Notes: a model not told the origin generated them from the sequence alone. A stretch of 64,000 nt of DNA from Pseudomonadales bacterium (GCA_024234735.1 JACKNV010000005.1:124001-188000); one strand, 5' to 3'; counted from the stretch's first letter, positions 18,131 to 26,999 are shown. Program-made: numbers and translations.

Positions 18131-19051
18131 ATGGTCAAGCAGCAGTCAGGTGTACAAAGAGCGTTGGTGCTTTCCGGAGGAGGTGCGCGCGGTGCCTATC
18201 AGGTAGGTGTCTGGCGAAGGTTGCAGGAACTGGGTTGGCGACCGGATCTCGTATGCGGGACATCCATAGGTTCCCTGAATGGGGCGTTGATCGGAATGGG
18301 TTGGGACGCGACCCGCATGGAAGGTTTCTGGGAGACGTTGCACAGACGAGACGTCTTTCGATTCTCCTTCTGGCACAGACTCAGGTACCGACTTTCCACC
18401 CTGTTCGGAGAGGGCCCGAAATACCCTGCCCTGCTCGACAATCGGTATTTGCTAGACCTTTTGACCAGTGTGATCGATGTGCAGCGCCTGCGCGATGTCG
18501 CGCCCGAATTGGTGGTCACCGCGACCGATGTGTGTCGCTCCCGGCTGCGATATTTTTCTGGATCCGAGCTCACCCCCAGGCACATACTCGCCTCGTGTTC
18601 CATTCCCGTGGTGTTTCCCTGGTGTGAAATCGACGGAGAGTTTTATTGGGATGGCGGCATCATGGCAAACACACCGCTGTTGCCCGCCCTCGAGTCCGGG
18701 GCGCGAGAAATCGTTATTGTGCTGCTTGCACCGCTGACGGGGTCGGCCGTGCCACCGCCGGCCAACACCCGTGGAGCGGTGGCCTGGGCCTTGGATCTGG
18801 CCACTATCGCATCGGTAAAGGTGCTGGGAGCCGAGTTCTTCGAGCGGGCCGGCATGGACGTTCAGGAAAGCGCTGACAAACTGGCCCGTGAGAACTTCAT
18901 TGACGCCGGGGGTACCAGGCTACTGCTTGTTGCACCTCGCGACACATCCGGAGTGGGGTCGCTTTTCGATCTGGGTCCAAAACTGACCGGAGAGCGGATC
19001 GAGCAAGGCTACCGGGATGCCTGTGCGCAATTGGCTGCCCTATTGGGCTGA
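18131..19051 (+). CDS. Patatin-like phospholipase
   Basis: A 306-residue patatin-family serine hydrolase. The oxyanion loop GGGARGAYQVG is at about residues 16-26. The nucleophile elbow is GTSIG at about 43-47, and the catalytic Asp lies in DGG at about 175-177 (YWDGGIMANTPL). These form the Ser-Asp dyad that cleaves acyl esters of phospholipids. No signal peptide is evident. The ATG at 18131 is chosen because the longer frame overlaps the transporter gene and adds non-conserved residues. It is probably co-transcribed with the upstream fusion transporter. Substrate unknown. Confidence 0.92.
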   Translation: MVKQQSGVQRALVLSGGGARGAYQVGVWRRLQELGWRPDLVCGTSIGSLNGALIGMGWDATRMEGFWETLHRRDVFRFSFWHRLRYRLSTLFGEGPKYPALLDNRYLLDLLTSVIDVQRLRDVAPELVVTATDVCRSRLRYFSGSELTPRHILASCSIPVVFPWCEIDGEFYWDGGIMANTPLLPALESGAREIVIVLLAPLTGSAVPPPANTRGAVAWALDLATIASVKVLGAEFFERAGMDVQESADKLARENFIDAGGTRLLLVAPRDTSGVGSLFDLGPKLTGERIEQGYRDACAQLAALLG

Positions 19052-19166
19052 CGCAGTTTGCCTGCCCGCTTTCCGGGCCGGGGTTGATGACCATGACCTG
19101 AACCAGGAATTGGTCCAGTGCCAGCGGTAGGCCATGCGCCAGGTTGTAGAGCTACCTGCGTGGCGT

Positions 19167-20933
19167 TCAGCCAGCGATGTCTGTGGGCCGGGTGGCACCG
19201 TCCAGATTGCGCTCCACCGCGTCCAGGAAGCCGTACATGTCCACCAGTCTTTCCGCGTCCGGGTTGGTGGTCTTGCCCTTGAGGTCGCCGGTGATGATGC
19301 CCTGATCCACTGTGTCGATCAGTGCCTGCTTGAGGTGCTGGGAGTAGTCGTTGAGGGCCTGGTTGTCTTCCCGTTGCGCCAGCGTTTCCAGGGCGTTGGC
19401 CAGGGCGTAGATCAGTGCCGAAGAGTTGAAGTGCGCCTCCTTGCCATCGCTCTCCAGGTACTTCAGGTACAGGTCGTGGGCGGTGCCGTGGGGTGCCTCG
19501 TAGAGCATGGTGCCGTCCTTGCTCTCGATGATGGAACTGGCGGTGGCCAGGCTGCCCCCCAGGGCCGCGGAAATATCCGAGAAGATGTCGCCATCCAGAT
19601 TCTGCGCCGGGTACAGGGCGTTGCGCGGCGGGTCGGTGATCATTTTCTTGAGCTGGCTGGAGGGCCGCATGATCATGAAGGACGGCGGCCGGGTGCCTGA
19701 TTTCGCCAGGGCGTGGCGGGTGTGTACGATCGCGGTGCTGAACACCTCGTCGTACTCCATGTACTCGCGCTTGAGGCCGAAGTATACCTCCTTGTCCTTG
19801 CGCGAGGCGTCGCGAAACACCTGGCTGACCCAGTCGGTGATCGCCTGCAGGTGGTTGGACATCAGCAACACCGGGTCGTTTTTCTTCACCTGCCGCGCGT
19901 GCTTTTCGTCGCCGTCGACGATTACCTTGAGGATGCCGTCCTCCTCCATGGCCATATTGAAGCTGCCGTACTGGTCGCCGCCGCCGGCGCTCATGCGCGA
20001 CAGGGAGACGTGGTGCTTGCGGTTGGGAATGCCGTATTTCTTCAATGCCCCGACCAGCTTGTACAGCTTGCGGCCGGTGGTGTTGTCGGGCACGCCCCAC
20101 AGCGCCCGCTCGGGCGGGTTGGCGACGATGCGCGCCGCCTGGGCATCGATCAGCTCGTAGTGATAGGCCAGCCCGGCCTCGGCAAACTGCTGCGCATAGT
20201 CGGCGTGGTAGATCTCCTCGATGGCGGCGCGCATGACCCCGTCGTAGCCGGGAATGACTGTATCCTTGAGCCCCAGGTAGGCGTCCCGCTTGTCCTCCAG
20301 GGCGCGCTGGAAAAAGCCGTGGGCCCAGGCCCTGACATCATCTATGTCATTGGTGGCCAGCAGCCAGGGGTCGCCCTTGTCGATGGTCCTGCGGTGCAGC
20401 TCCACCGGATCGCCGCTGCTGCCGACGAACATCAGCTTGAGCACGCCGGTGGCCGTGGACAGGGCATTGGCGCTGTGCTTGATGCCGCCGCTCTCCATGG
20501 TCATCACCTCGATGTCGCGGCCGATCCACTCGGGCGGCTTGATCTGCAGGTTGCGAAACTGGATGTCCTCGCGGGTGATATTGCCGCCTATGCCCTTGCG
20601 GATGGCACCATTGGGCGACTTGGTAGCCAGTTTGTCCAGCTCGGCCTCTTTTATGGCAGGGTGTTTCAGCAGCAACTCGTTCAACTGCTTGCGGTTGACG
20701 GTCATGCCGGCGTTCTTGATGCCGACGCCGTACTGTTTCAGCGCCTCGATGGCGTCGCGCACCGCCTGGCCGTTGGTCACCAGGCGGTTTTCGGCGGTCA
20801 GGTCGATCTCCACCAGCTCGATATCGAGGCGGGCCTTGACGAACTGCTCGAGAATGCACTCGAAGGCGATCTGCGCCATTTCGTCGCCGTGCAGGATTAC
20901 CAGGGGTTTGGCTACCGGAATTTTGCTGCTCAT
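19167..20933 (-). CDS. icd: Isocitrate dehydrogenase, type II-like, extended; cofactor possibly NAD+
   Basis: A 588-residue isocitrate dehydrogenase of the TCA cycle. The substrate block KSPNGAIRKGIGGNITRE (about 105-122) matches the type II KSPNGTIRN box. The cofactor loop EAPHGTAHDLYLKYL is at about 479-493. Classical NADP+ enzymes of this type have Arg-His after HGTVT, binding the 2'-phosphate. Here the loop reads HGTAHDL, with Asp in the Arg position, which suggests NAD+ use. Type II enzymes are usually about 400 residues, so this one carries a large central insertion (roughly 250-400). The ATG at 20933 has AGGAGA six bases upstream. I recall NAD+-specific type II enzymes from related marine gammaproteobacteria. 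Confidence 0.85.
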   Translation of the reverse strand: MSSKIPVAKPLVILHGDEMAQIAFECILEQFVKARLDIELVEIDLTAENRLVTNGQAVRDAIEALKQYGVGIKNAGMTVNRKQLNELLLKHPAIKEAELDKLATKSPNGAIRKGIGGNITREDIQFRNLQIKPPEWIGRDIEVMTMESGGIKHSANALSTATGVLKLMFVGSSGDPVELHRRTIDKGDPWLLATNDIDDVRAWAHGFFQRALEDKRDAYLGLKDTVIPGYDGVMRAAIEEIYHADYAQQFAEAGLAYHYELIDAQAARIVANPPERALWGVPDNTTGRKLYKLVGALKKYGIPNRKHHVSLSRMSAGGGDQYGSFNMAMEEDGILKVIVDGDEKHARQVKKNDPVLLMSNHLQAITDWVSQVFRDASRKDKEVYFGLKREYMEYDEVFSTAIVHTRHALAKSGTRPPSFMIMRPSSQLKKMITDPPRNALYPAQNLDGDIFSDISAALGGSLATASSIIESKDGTMLYEAPHGTAHDLYLKYLESDGKEAHFNSSALIYALANALETLAQREDNQALNDYSQHLKQALIDTVDQGIITGDLKGKTTNPDAERLVDMYGFLDAVERNLDGATRPTDIAG

Positions 20934-21074
20934 CTGATCTCCTGGGGAAACGAGGTATCGAGGCCAGCTATCGGGCCGCGGGGAGTTCTGTCGCAAGCAC
21001 TAGAAGATAAGCCGTATCGGTCACATTTGAAAGTCCGACGTTGGTTTTGGCAGGCGCTGGGGTCGCTATTCGCC
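20934..21074. other. Intergenic leader of the isocitrate dehydrogenase gene
   Basis: Non-coding stretch between composite locus 2 and the isocitrate dehydrogenase start. It holds the AGGAGA ribosome site next to the gene and must include its promoter unless the gene is read from the aminotransferase. I could not pick confident -10 and -35 boxes. Nothing else is recognisable. Confidence 0.5.
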
Positions 21075-21146
21075 GCTCGCGGCCGCGGTGGGCCGGCTGG
21101 CGGTTAATACCCCATGCCCTTCAGCCGGCCCACCACGGCCGCAAGC
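21075..21146. repeat. Composite locus 2, hairpin A (conserved-loop hairpin)
   Basis: Inverted repeat with arms 21075-21099 and 21122-21146, 23 of 25 positions paired, and a 22-base loop at 21100-21121 identical to the loop of locus 1 hairpin A. The inner stem (GTGGGCCGGCTG side) is shared with locus 1, while the outer stem differs (GCGGCCG here, GCGCCCG there) and remains complementary in each. The right arm is also the first unit of the 40-bp tandem repeat. Confidence 0.9.
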
Positions 21147-21230
21147 TAACACCGAGCCAAGCAGCCAGCCCACCACGGCCGCAAGCTAACTCCGAGCCAA
21201 GCAGCCGGCCCACAACGGCCGCAAGCCACC
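21122..21230. repeat. 40-bp direct tandem repeats, locus 2
   Basis: Three direct copies with an exact 40-bp period: the CACCACGGCC core begins at 21131 and 21171, and as CACAACGGCC at 21211. Each is followed by GCAAGC and, in the first two, CCGAGCCAAGCAGCC. The third copy diverges at its end. The first copy doubles as the right arm of hairpin A, so later copies could pair with the same left arm. Locus 1 has one related unit downstream of its hairpin A. Confidence 0.9.
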
Positions 21231-21284
21231 ACTGAGCGTGTTTGCCAAAGATATTCCAGCTCGCATGGAATCCAGCGGCGGGCG

Positions 21285-21339
21285 CGCGGTAGACCCTCGA
21301 CGAGGGCATGGGGTATTAACCGAGCGAGGGTCTACCGCG
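21285..21339. repeat. Composite locus 2, hairpin B (conserved-loop hairpin, inverted)
   Basis: Arms 21285-21298 and 21326-21339 form a perfect 14-bp stem, with a weaker outward extension. The loop 21299-21325 is identical at 26 of 27 bases to the loop of locus 1 hairpin B and contains GGGCATGGGGTATTAACCG. It is complementary to the loop of hairpin A in the same locus. The stem sequence differs substantially from that in locus 1. Confidence 0.9.
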
Positions 21340-21351
21340 TGAACGCCGCCA

Positions 21352-21506
21352 GCAGGGACCAGCAGCCAGACCCAACCGGATGCACGAAGCCAGCAGGGAC
21401 CAGCAGCCAGACCCACTCGGAAGCACGAAACCAGCAGGGACCAGCAGCCAGATCCAATCGGAAGCACGAAGCCAGCAGGGACCAGCAGCCAGACCCAACC
21501 GGCCGC
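21352..21506. repeat. 41-bp direct tandem repeats, locus 2
   Basis: Four direct copies with an exact 41-bp period starting at 21352, 21393, 21434 and 21475. The core is GCAGGGACCAGCAGCCAGA, followed by a short variable part and a conserved GCACGAA. The last copy is truncated just before the aminotransferase 3' end. The period is not a multiple of three and the copies abut without spacers, so this is neither a coding repeat nor a CRISPR array. Related cores occur in locus 1. Confidence 0.93.
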
Positions 21507-21538
21507 TCCCTGCAGAACAGAGACTGGAAAGAAAAAAA

Positions 21539-22906
21539 TCAACGAACCCCGTAGTGCGCCGCGGTCTCATCCAGCGCCTGGGTCAGCTTCTCCGCCAGGA
21601 TATCGATTTCCGCTACGCTGGCGACCAGCGGTGGCGCCATGATCATCGCGTTGCCCGTCTGCCTTACCATCAGGCCGTTGGCGTTTGCCTTGTCGCGGCA
21701 CAGCACCGCGCCGGCGGACTCGGGTGCCAGGCGCTCCCGCGAGCCCTTGTCGCGCACCAGTTCCACTGCGGCGAACATGCCCAGGCCCCGGACCTCCCCG
21801 ACGATGGGGTGGTCGCATAGCTCGCGCAGGCGGGCCTGGAAGTGCGGGGCGATGTCGCGCGCCGCCCGCTCGATGATGCTGCTTTCGCGCAGGATCTGCA
21901 GGGTCGCCAGACCCGCCGCACAGGAGGCCGGGTGGCCCGAGTAGGTGAGCCCGTGGGCGAATTCGCCGCCGTGGGCAAGCAGCACATCGGCGACCCTGTC
22001 GCCCACCATCACCCCGCCCAGGGGGATGTAGCCGTTGGTAACCGCCTTGGCGAAGGTCATCAGGTCCGGCTCCAGGCCGAAGGTCTGGCATCCGAACCAG
22101 TTGCCGGTGCGCCCGAAACCGCAGATCACCTCGTCCATGATCAGCAGGATGTCGCGCTCGTCGCAGATGCGGCGAATCTCGGGCCAGTAGGTGTCCGGGG
22201 GTACAATCACGCCGCCGGCACCCTGCACCGGCTCGGCGATGAAGGCGGCGACGTTGTCCTCGCCCAGTTCGTCGATTTTCGCCTCCAGTTCCCGCGCCAC
22301 CCGGATACCGTATTCCTCCGGGCTGGCGTCACCTCCCTCCTCGAACCAGTGGGGCTGGTTGATGTGGTGGATGTAATCCAGCCCCCAGGTCTGGGCGTGC
22401 ATGGGCCCCATCCCCCCCAGCGAGGCGGCGGCGATGGTGGAGCCGTGGTAGGCGTTCCGGCGGCTGATGATCTGCTTTTTGTGGGGCTTGCCCAGCAGGT
22501 CGTAGTAGCGTTTCACCAGGCGCAGGTTGGTATCGTTGGCCTCGGAGCCGGAATTGGTGAAGAACACGTGGTTGAACTGCGCCGGGGTGACTTCCACCAG
22601 CGCCCGGGCCAGTTCCACCGCCGGCTGGTTGGAGCATTTGAAGAAGTTGTTGTAGAAGGGAAGTGCCTGCAACTGGGCGTAGACCGCGTCGCTGATGGCC
22701 TGCTGGCTGTAGCCCAGGTTGCAGCACCACAGGCCCGACATGCCGTCGAGAATCTTGTTGCCGTCGGTATCGTAGATGTAAATGTGCTCGGCACGGGAGA
22801 CGATGCGCCCGCCGTGCTCACTGTAATCCTTGAGGTCGGTAAAGGGGTGCAGGTGGTGGGCCCGGTCCAGTCCCTTGAGTTGACCGGAGTCGACTTGCTT
22901 ATTCAT
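21539..22906 (-). CDS. Class III omega-aminotransferase (probable polyamine:pyruvate type)
   Basis: A 455-residue PLP-dependent aminotransferase. Key blocks are FTNSGSEANDTNLRL (about 116-130, PLP phosphate), IISRRNAYHGSTIAAASL, the cofactor Asp in LLIMDEVICGFGRTG (D258) and the Schiff-base lysine in TFAKAVTNGYIPLGG (about K287). It would transfer an amino group from a terminal amine to pyruvate or another keto acid in the cytoplasm. The divergent neighbour is a glutamine-synthetase-like gamma-glutamylpolyamine ligase. That pairing, as in spuC-type loci, points to putrescine or similar amine catabolism; this is inference. Repeat locus 2 lies directly downstream. Confidence 0.9.
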   Translation of the reverse strand: MNKQVDSGQLKGLDRAHHLHPFTDLKDYSEHGGRIVSRAEHIYIYDTDGNKILDGMSGLWCCNLGYSQQAISDAVYAQLQALPFYNNFFKCSNQPAVELARALVEVTPAQFNHVFFTNSGSEANDTNLRLVKRYYDLLGKPHKKQIISRRNAYHGSTIAAASLGGMGPMHAQTWGLDYIHHINQPHWFEEGGDASPEEYGIRVARELEAKIDELGEDNVAAFIAEPVQGAGGVIVPPDTYWPEIRRICDERDILLIMDEVICGFGRTGNWFGCQTFGLEPDLMTFAKAVTNGYIPLGGVMVGDRVADVLLAHGGEFAHGLTYSGHPASCAAGLATLQILRESSIIERAARDIAPHFQARLRELCDHPIVGEVRGLGMFAAVELVRDKGSRERLAPESAGAVLCRDKANANGLMVRQTGNAMIMAPPLVASVAEIDILAEKLTQALDETAAHYGVR

Positions 22907-23071
22907 GTACTGCGTCCTTGGCGGGGTGACAGCCGTAGGGCTTACCCACTTGTGTTATGGCCTATTGCGGTCAGGCATTGTTAAATGTGGTTTGGCCAAA
23001 TAGTCTGGCACAGTCGCCACGGCGGGGGATTACCCCTAAAGTGGTGTTTTCCAGACACAGCGGGAAGCGGG

Positions 23072-24421
23072 ATGAGCGACGCACACAACGCCCTGGAGCA
23101 GTTCCTACGGCAGCACCCCGATGTCGAGATTGTCGAGATGATCCTGCCGGACATCTGCGGTGGTTTGCGCGGCAAGTGGATTGCCCGGGACAAGCTGGAC
23201 AAGCTGGCGGGCGGGGAGTTGAAGCTGCCGCTGAGTTCGCTGGTATGTGACGTCTGGGGTCGCGATGGCGAGGCCTGGGTGTTCGGCACCGGCGATGGCG
23301 ACGGTTACTGCATACCCGACCTGCGCACCCTGGTGCGGGTGCCGTGGCAGGAGCGCGAAACCGCCCAGGTGCTGATCTCCATGCGCGAGGTGGACGGCGC
23401 GCCCTGCGCCTACGACAGCCGCCACATGCTGCAGGCCCTGATGGCGCGCTTTGCCGCCCTGGGCCTCACCCCGGTCGTCGCCACCGAAATGGAGTTCTAC
23501 CTGCTGCGCGACGAGGAGGACAGCCTGGGCCGGCCGCTGCACACCCAGACCGATCGCGTCGGCGGCGCCTTGGCCAGTGGCCAGACCTACAGTGTGGAAA
23601 CCATGGAAGGCATGGCGCCGCTGATGCATGCCATTCGCGACGCCTGCGTCGTCCAGAACCTGCCGGTGGATACCCTGATCAAGGAGTCGGCACCCTCGCA
23701 GTACGAAATCAACCTGTACCACAACGCCGACGCCCTGGTCGCCGCCGACCAGGCGGTGATGCTCAAGCGGGCGATCCGCTCGGTGGCCAGGGCGCACGGC
23801 CTGCGGGCTACCTTCATGGCCAAACCCTTCGGCCAGCTGGCGGGCAACGGCATGCACGTGCATTGCAGCCTGGTCGATACCGACGGCAACAATGCCTTCG
23901 CCGATGGATCCGGGGCGGGCAACTCCTTGCTGCGCCATGCGATTGCCGGCTGCCTGGCCACCATGGAGGACAGCATGTTGCTGTTTGCCCCCAACCTGAA
24001 CTCCTACCGGCGCTTCCAGCGCGGCAGTCACGCGCCCCTGGCGCCCTGCTGGGGCTTCGAGAATCGCACGGTTTCGGTGCGCGTGCCCGCCGACAGTGCG
24101 GCGGCCACGCGCATCGAGCACCGCGTCGCCGGGGCCGATGCCAATCCCTACCTGGCGGTAGCGGCGATACTGGCAGGCATGCTGCACGGTATCGAGAATG
24201 CCCTGCGGGCGCCCAAGCCGATCCAGGGCAACGCCTACGAGCTGCTGCCCCCCAGCCTGCCGCGCTACTGGCCGGACGCCCTGGCGCGATTTTCCGCCTC
24301 GGCGTTTATACGGGACAACCTGGGGGAGTCCTTCCAGCATGTCTACACGGTGCTGAAACAGCAGGAGATGGACGAATTCGACCGCCAGGTGACGCCCATG
24401 GAATACGATGCCTGCCTGTAG
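23072..24421 (+). CDS. Glutamine synthetase family protein, probable gamma-glutamylpolyamine synthetase
   Basis: A 449-residue ligase with the glutamine synthetase fold. The N-terminal beta-grasp domain includes ILPDICGGLRGKWI. The catalytic domain has ATEMEFYLL, the ATP/metal block FMAKPFGQLAGNGMHVHCSL, NRTVSVRVP and NPYLAVAAILAGML. The family reaction is ATP-dependent joining of glutamate to ammonia or an amine. The PuuA/Spu branch glutamylates putrescine and other polyamines, and the divergent omega-aminotransferase supports that role. The ATG at 23072 is preferred; the longer frame begins in the promoter region. A TonB receptor follows after 143 bases. Confidence 0.85.
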   Translation: MSDAHNALEQFLRQHPDVEIVEMILPDICGGLRGKWIARDKLDKLAGGELKLPLSSLVCDVWGRDGEAWVFGTGDGDGYCIPDLRTLVRVPWQERETAQVLISMREVDGAPCAYDSRHMLQALMARFAALGLTPVVATEMEFYLLRDEEDSLGRPLHTQTDRVGGALASGQTYSVETMEGMAPLMHAIRDACVVQNLPVDTLIKESAPSQYEINLYHNADALVAADQAVMLKRAIRSVARAHGLRATFMAKPFGQLAGNGMHVHCSLVDTDGNNAFADGSGAGNSLLRHAIAGCLATMEDSMLLFAPNLNSYRRFQRGSHAPLAPCWGFENRTVSVRVPADSAAATRIEHRVAGADANPYLAVAAILAGMLHGIENALRAPKPIQGNAYELLPPSLPRYWPDALARFSASAFIRDNLGESFQHVYTVLKQQEMDEFDRQVTPMEYDACL

Positions 24422-24564
24422 GCCTGGTGGGAGCCGGGCGTCCCGGTAGGGACATTCCTACACTTTAGTGGTATATGATAGTGGTCGCTTGTTCGCTACG
24501 GTCACCAGTAACGGGGTATTGCGGCTCGCCCGCAAAAAACAATATGTGAACTGGGGGTAAAACT

Positions 24565-26961
24565 ATGTCTGTATATGGCACTGCGGGGACTCGTCGAAAG
24601 ATTGCCGGAACATCCCGGAAAAAACTGGCTGCGGCCGTTTCGGTGGTGGTGGCCTCATCCTTGCCCACGGTCGCCATGGGGCAGGTACTGGAAGAGGTAA
24701 TCGTCACGGCCACCAAGCGTTCGGAATCCGTGATGGATGTGCCGCTGGCCATCTCGGCGGTGTCCGGCAAGCTGATCCGCGAGGCCAACCTGGATGACGT
24801 CAAGGACCTGATCAGCTATACCCCCGGGGTCACCGGTAATTCCCAGGACAGCTTCATCGACTTCGTCAGTGTGCGCGGCATCCTCACCAACGATTTTGGC
24901 ATCGGCGGCGATCCCTCCATCGGCCTGTACAAGAACGGCCTGTACCAGGGGCGCAACGGCTCGGCGGTAACCAGCCTTTACGATATCGAACGGGCCGAAG
25001 TACTGCGCGGTCCCCAGGGCTTCCTGTTCGGCCGCGGCGCGATTTCCGGCGCCATGAACATCCAGACCACCAAACCCAGCCTGGATGGCGTGAACGGCTA
25101 CGCCGAGGTGGATGTGGGCGAGCGCGACCTGCTGGCTGGCGAGGGCGCCATCAACGTACCGGTCACCGACAACCTGGCCTTCCGCCTGGCGGCCTACCAC
25201 TCCGAGCAGAACGGCTACGTGCACAACGCCTACCCTGGCCTGACCAGCAACGACTATATCGAGCACAACAAGGACGCGGTGCGCCTGTCCACCCTGTTCG
25301 AGACCGACCGGCTCAGCGTCAACCTGATGCTGGAGTACGAGAGCCGCAACCTGTCGGGCAGTATCTACGTGCCCAGCGGCAAGGGTGAGGGTTACGAGAA
25401 CCTGAGCGAGATTTACGGCGACCTGGGCTACCCCGCAAAGAATTACGATATCAACGCCGACATGAGCCTGGGCAACCGCGACAACGGTGAAATCTACAGC
25501 ACCGGCCTGCAGATCGACTACGACCTGGGTTTTGCCACTTTCACCTCGCTCACCGGCTACAAGGATCACACCTTCGACTACGCCGAGGACTTCGACGGCC
25601 TGCCCATCGTGCTCAACAGCTACGCCCAGGACCAGGAAGGCGATTACTTCGAGCAGGAACTGCGCCTGGTGTCGAACAGCGACGGCCCGCTCAACTGGTA
25701 CGCCGGGGTGTCCTACTACAAGGAGCACGTGAAGGCGACCTTCCAGCAGGAGATGGCCGAGGACGTGTGGTGTTCGGTGTACTGGACCGGTTACGACAGC
25801 ACCTGTGAGGACCTGTTCGCCTACTACAAGGAATATGCCGAGTACGCCCCCGACGGCGAGTACGTGCAGTACTTTTATGACTATTTCGGTACCTTCGACT
25901 GGCAGGGCGCGCCCAACGGCATCATGAACGACAGCAACCGGGCCCACGGTAAGTATCAGGGCTATGCCGCCTACCTGGACCTGGGCTACGACTTCAATGA
26001 GTACTGGGACGTGAGCGTGGGAGTGCGCTACACCTATGACGAGAAAGACTTCTCCAACCTGGTCTACCCCAGCCAGAGCCCGGTGCTGGGCAATCGCGCC
26101 GCCCTGGGCTTTGATACCCCGGACGGCCCCCTGAGCGACACCCAGGACTGGGACAAGTTCACGCCGCGGGCGATCGTCAACTATCACCCCAACGTGGATA
26201 CCCTGCTGTTCGCCAGCGTTACCGCCGGCTACAAGTCGGGGGGCTTCAACTCCTTCGGTATCACCCCGCCGGCGGAATACGGTTTTACCGAGGCCACCCC
26301 GGACGAGTACAAGCCCGCCTCCTTCGATCCGGAGACCTCCACCTCCTATGAGCTGGGTTACAAGGGCACCCTGTTGGACGGCGGTACCCAGGTTACCGCC
26401 AATGTATTTTACTACCAGTACAAGGACCTGCAGGCCACCTACTATGACGGCGCGCTGTTTTACGCCGACAACGTGGGCAAGGTGGACGGCTGGGGCTTCG
26501 AGGGCTCGGTGGAGCAGGCGCTGGGCAACTATTTGAGCCTCAATGTCGGCCTGGCCTATTTCGACAGCGAGGCCAACGAGCTGGAGAAGATCTGCGGCGG
26601 CAGCACCGAGTGCGAGGGCCAGGCGATTCCCTGGGCGCCCGAGTACTCCGGCCATATCGTGCTAACCGGCGACTACCCGATCGCGGAGGGCGAGTTGTTC
26701 GGCCTGGCGGGGTACCACTTCCAGACCAAGCAGTACGGCGGCTTCGAGCCCAACAGTTACAAGATCGACGGCTGGGGCGAGGTCAATCTGAGTGTCGGCT
26801 ACCGCCTCGACAACTGGTCCATTTCCGCCTACGTGGAAAACGCCACCGACGAGTATTACTTCGACGGCGGCGGCAACGGCGATGCGGTGTTCCCGCAGTA
26901 CGCTTTCGGCCCCAACCAGCCGCGTACCTATGGCGTCAAGCTCGGTTACAACTACGATTGA
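24565..26961 (+). CDS. TonB-dependent outer-membrane receptor
   Basis: A 798-residue outer-membrane gated channel. A long signal peptide ends near residue 45 (PTVAMGQ). The TonB box-like segment VLEEVIVTATKR follows. The plug domain (about 60-170) includes SVRGILTNDFGIGGDPS, VLRGPQGFLFGRGAISGAMN and NIQTTKP. The beta-barrel occupies the rest and ends in an aromatic GVKLGYNYD strand. It imports a substrate too large for porins, using TonB energy. It lies downstream of the glutamylpolyamine ligase, but a functional link is uncertain. The closest sequence style is the large catabolic receptor group of marine bacteria rather than siderophore receptors. Confidence 0.93.
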   Translation: MSVYGTAGTRRKIAGTSRKKLAAAVSVVVASSLPTVAMGQVLEEVIVTATKRSESVMDVPLAISAVSGKLIREANLDDVKDLISYTPGVTGNSQDSFIDFVSVRGILTNDFGIGGDPSIGLYKNGLYQGRNGSAVTSLYDIERAEVLRGPQGFLFGRGAISGAMNIQTTKPSLDGVNGYAEVDVGERDLLAGEGAINVPVTDNLAFRLAAYHSEQNGYVHNAYPGLTSNDYIEHNKDAVRLSTLFETDRLSVNLMLEYESRNLSGSIYVPSGKGEGYENLSEIYGDLGYPAKNYDINADMSLGNRDNGEIYSTGLQIDYDLGFATFTSLTGYKDHTFDYAEDFDGLPIVLNSYAQDQEGDYFEQELRLVSNSDGPLNWYAGVSYYKEHVKATFQQEMAEDVWCSVYWTGYDSTCEDLFAYYKEYAEYAPDGEYVQYFYDYFGTFDWQGAPNGIMNDSNRAHGKYQGYAAYLDLGYDFNEYWDVSVGVRYTYDEKDFSNLVYPSQSPVLGNRAALGFDTPDGPLSDTQDWDKFTPRAIVNYHPNVDTLLFASVTAGYKSGGFNSFGITPPAEYGFTEATPDEYKPASFDPETSTSYELGYKGTLLDGGTQVTANVFYYQYKDLQATYYDGALFYADNVGKVDGWGFEGSVEQALGNYLSLNVGLAYFDSEANELEKICGGSTECEGQAIPWAPEYSGHIVLTGDYPIAEGELFGLAGYHFQTKQYGGFEPNSYKIDGWGEVNLSVGYRLDNWSISAYVENATDEYYFDGGGNGDAVFPQYAFGPNQPRTYGVKLGYNYD

Positions 26962-26979
26962 CCCCGCGGCTTTCCCGGA

Positions 26980-26999
26980 GGGCGGACTTCGGTCCGCCC
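26980..26999 (+). terminator. UUCG hairpin after the TonB receptor gene
   Basis: A perfect 8-bp GC-rich stem (GGGCGGAC with GTCCGCCC) closed by a TTCG tetraloop, 19 bases after the receptor stop codon. No T-run follows, so it may be a weak or Rho-assisted terminator, or a 3' stabilising hairpin. Confidence 0.55.

Noticed and set aside
21352..21506. Possible CRISPR array
   Set aside because: The copies abut directly with an exact 41-bp period, no unique spacers exist, and no cas gene is present in the window.
21339..21554. A 71-codon open frame over the 41-bp repeats (repeated RDQQPDPTG-like peptide)
   Set aside because: The 41-bp period is not a multiple of three, so the peptide repeat drifts between frames. 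There is no ribosome site, and the DNA repeat itself explains the open frame.
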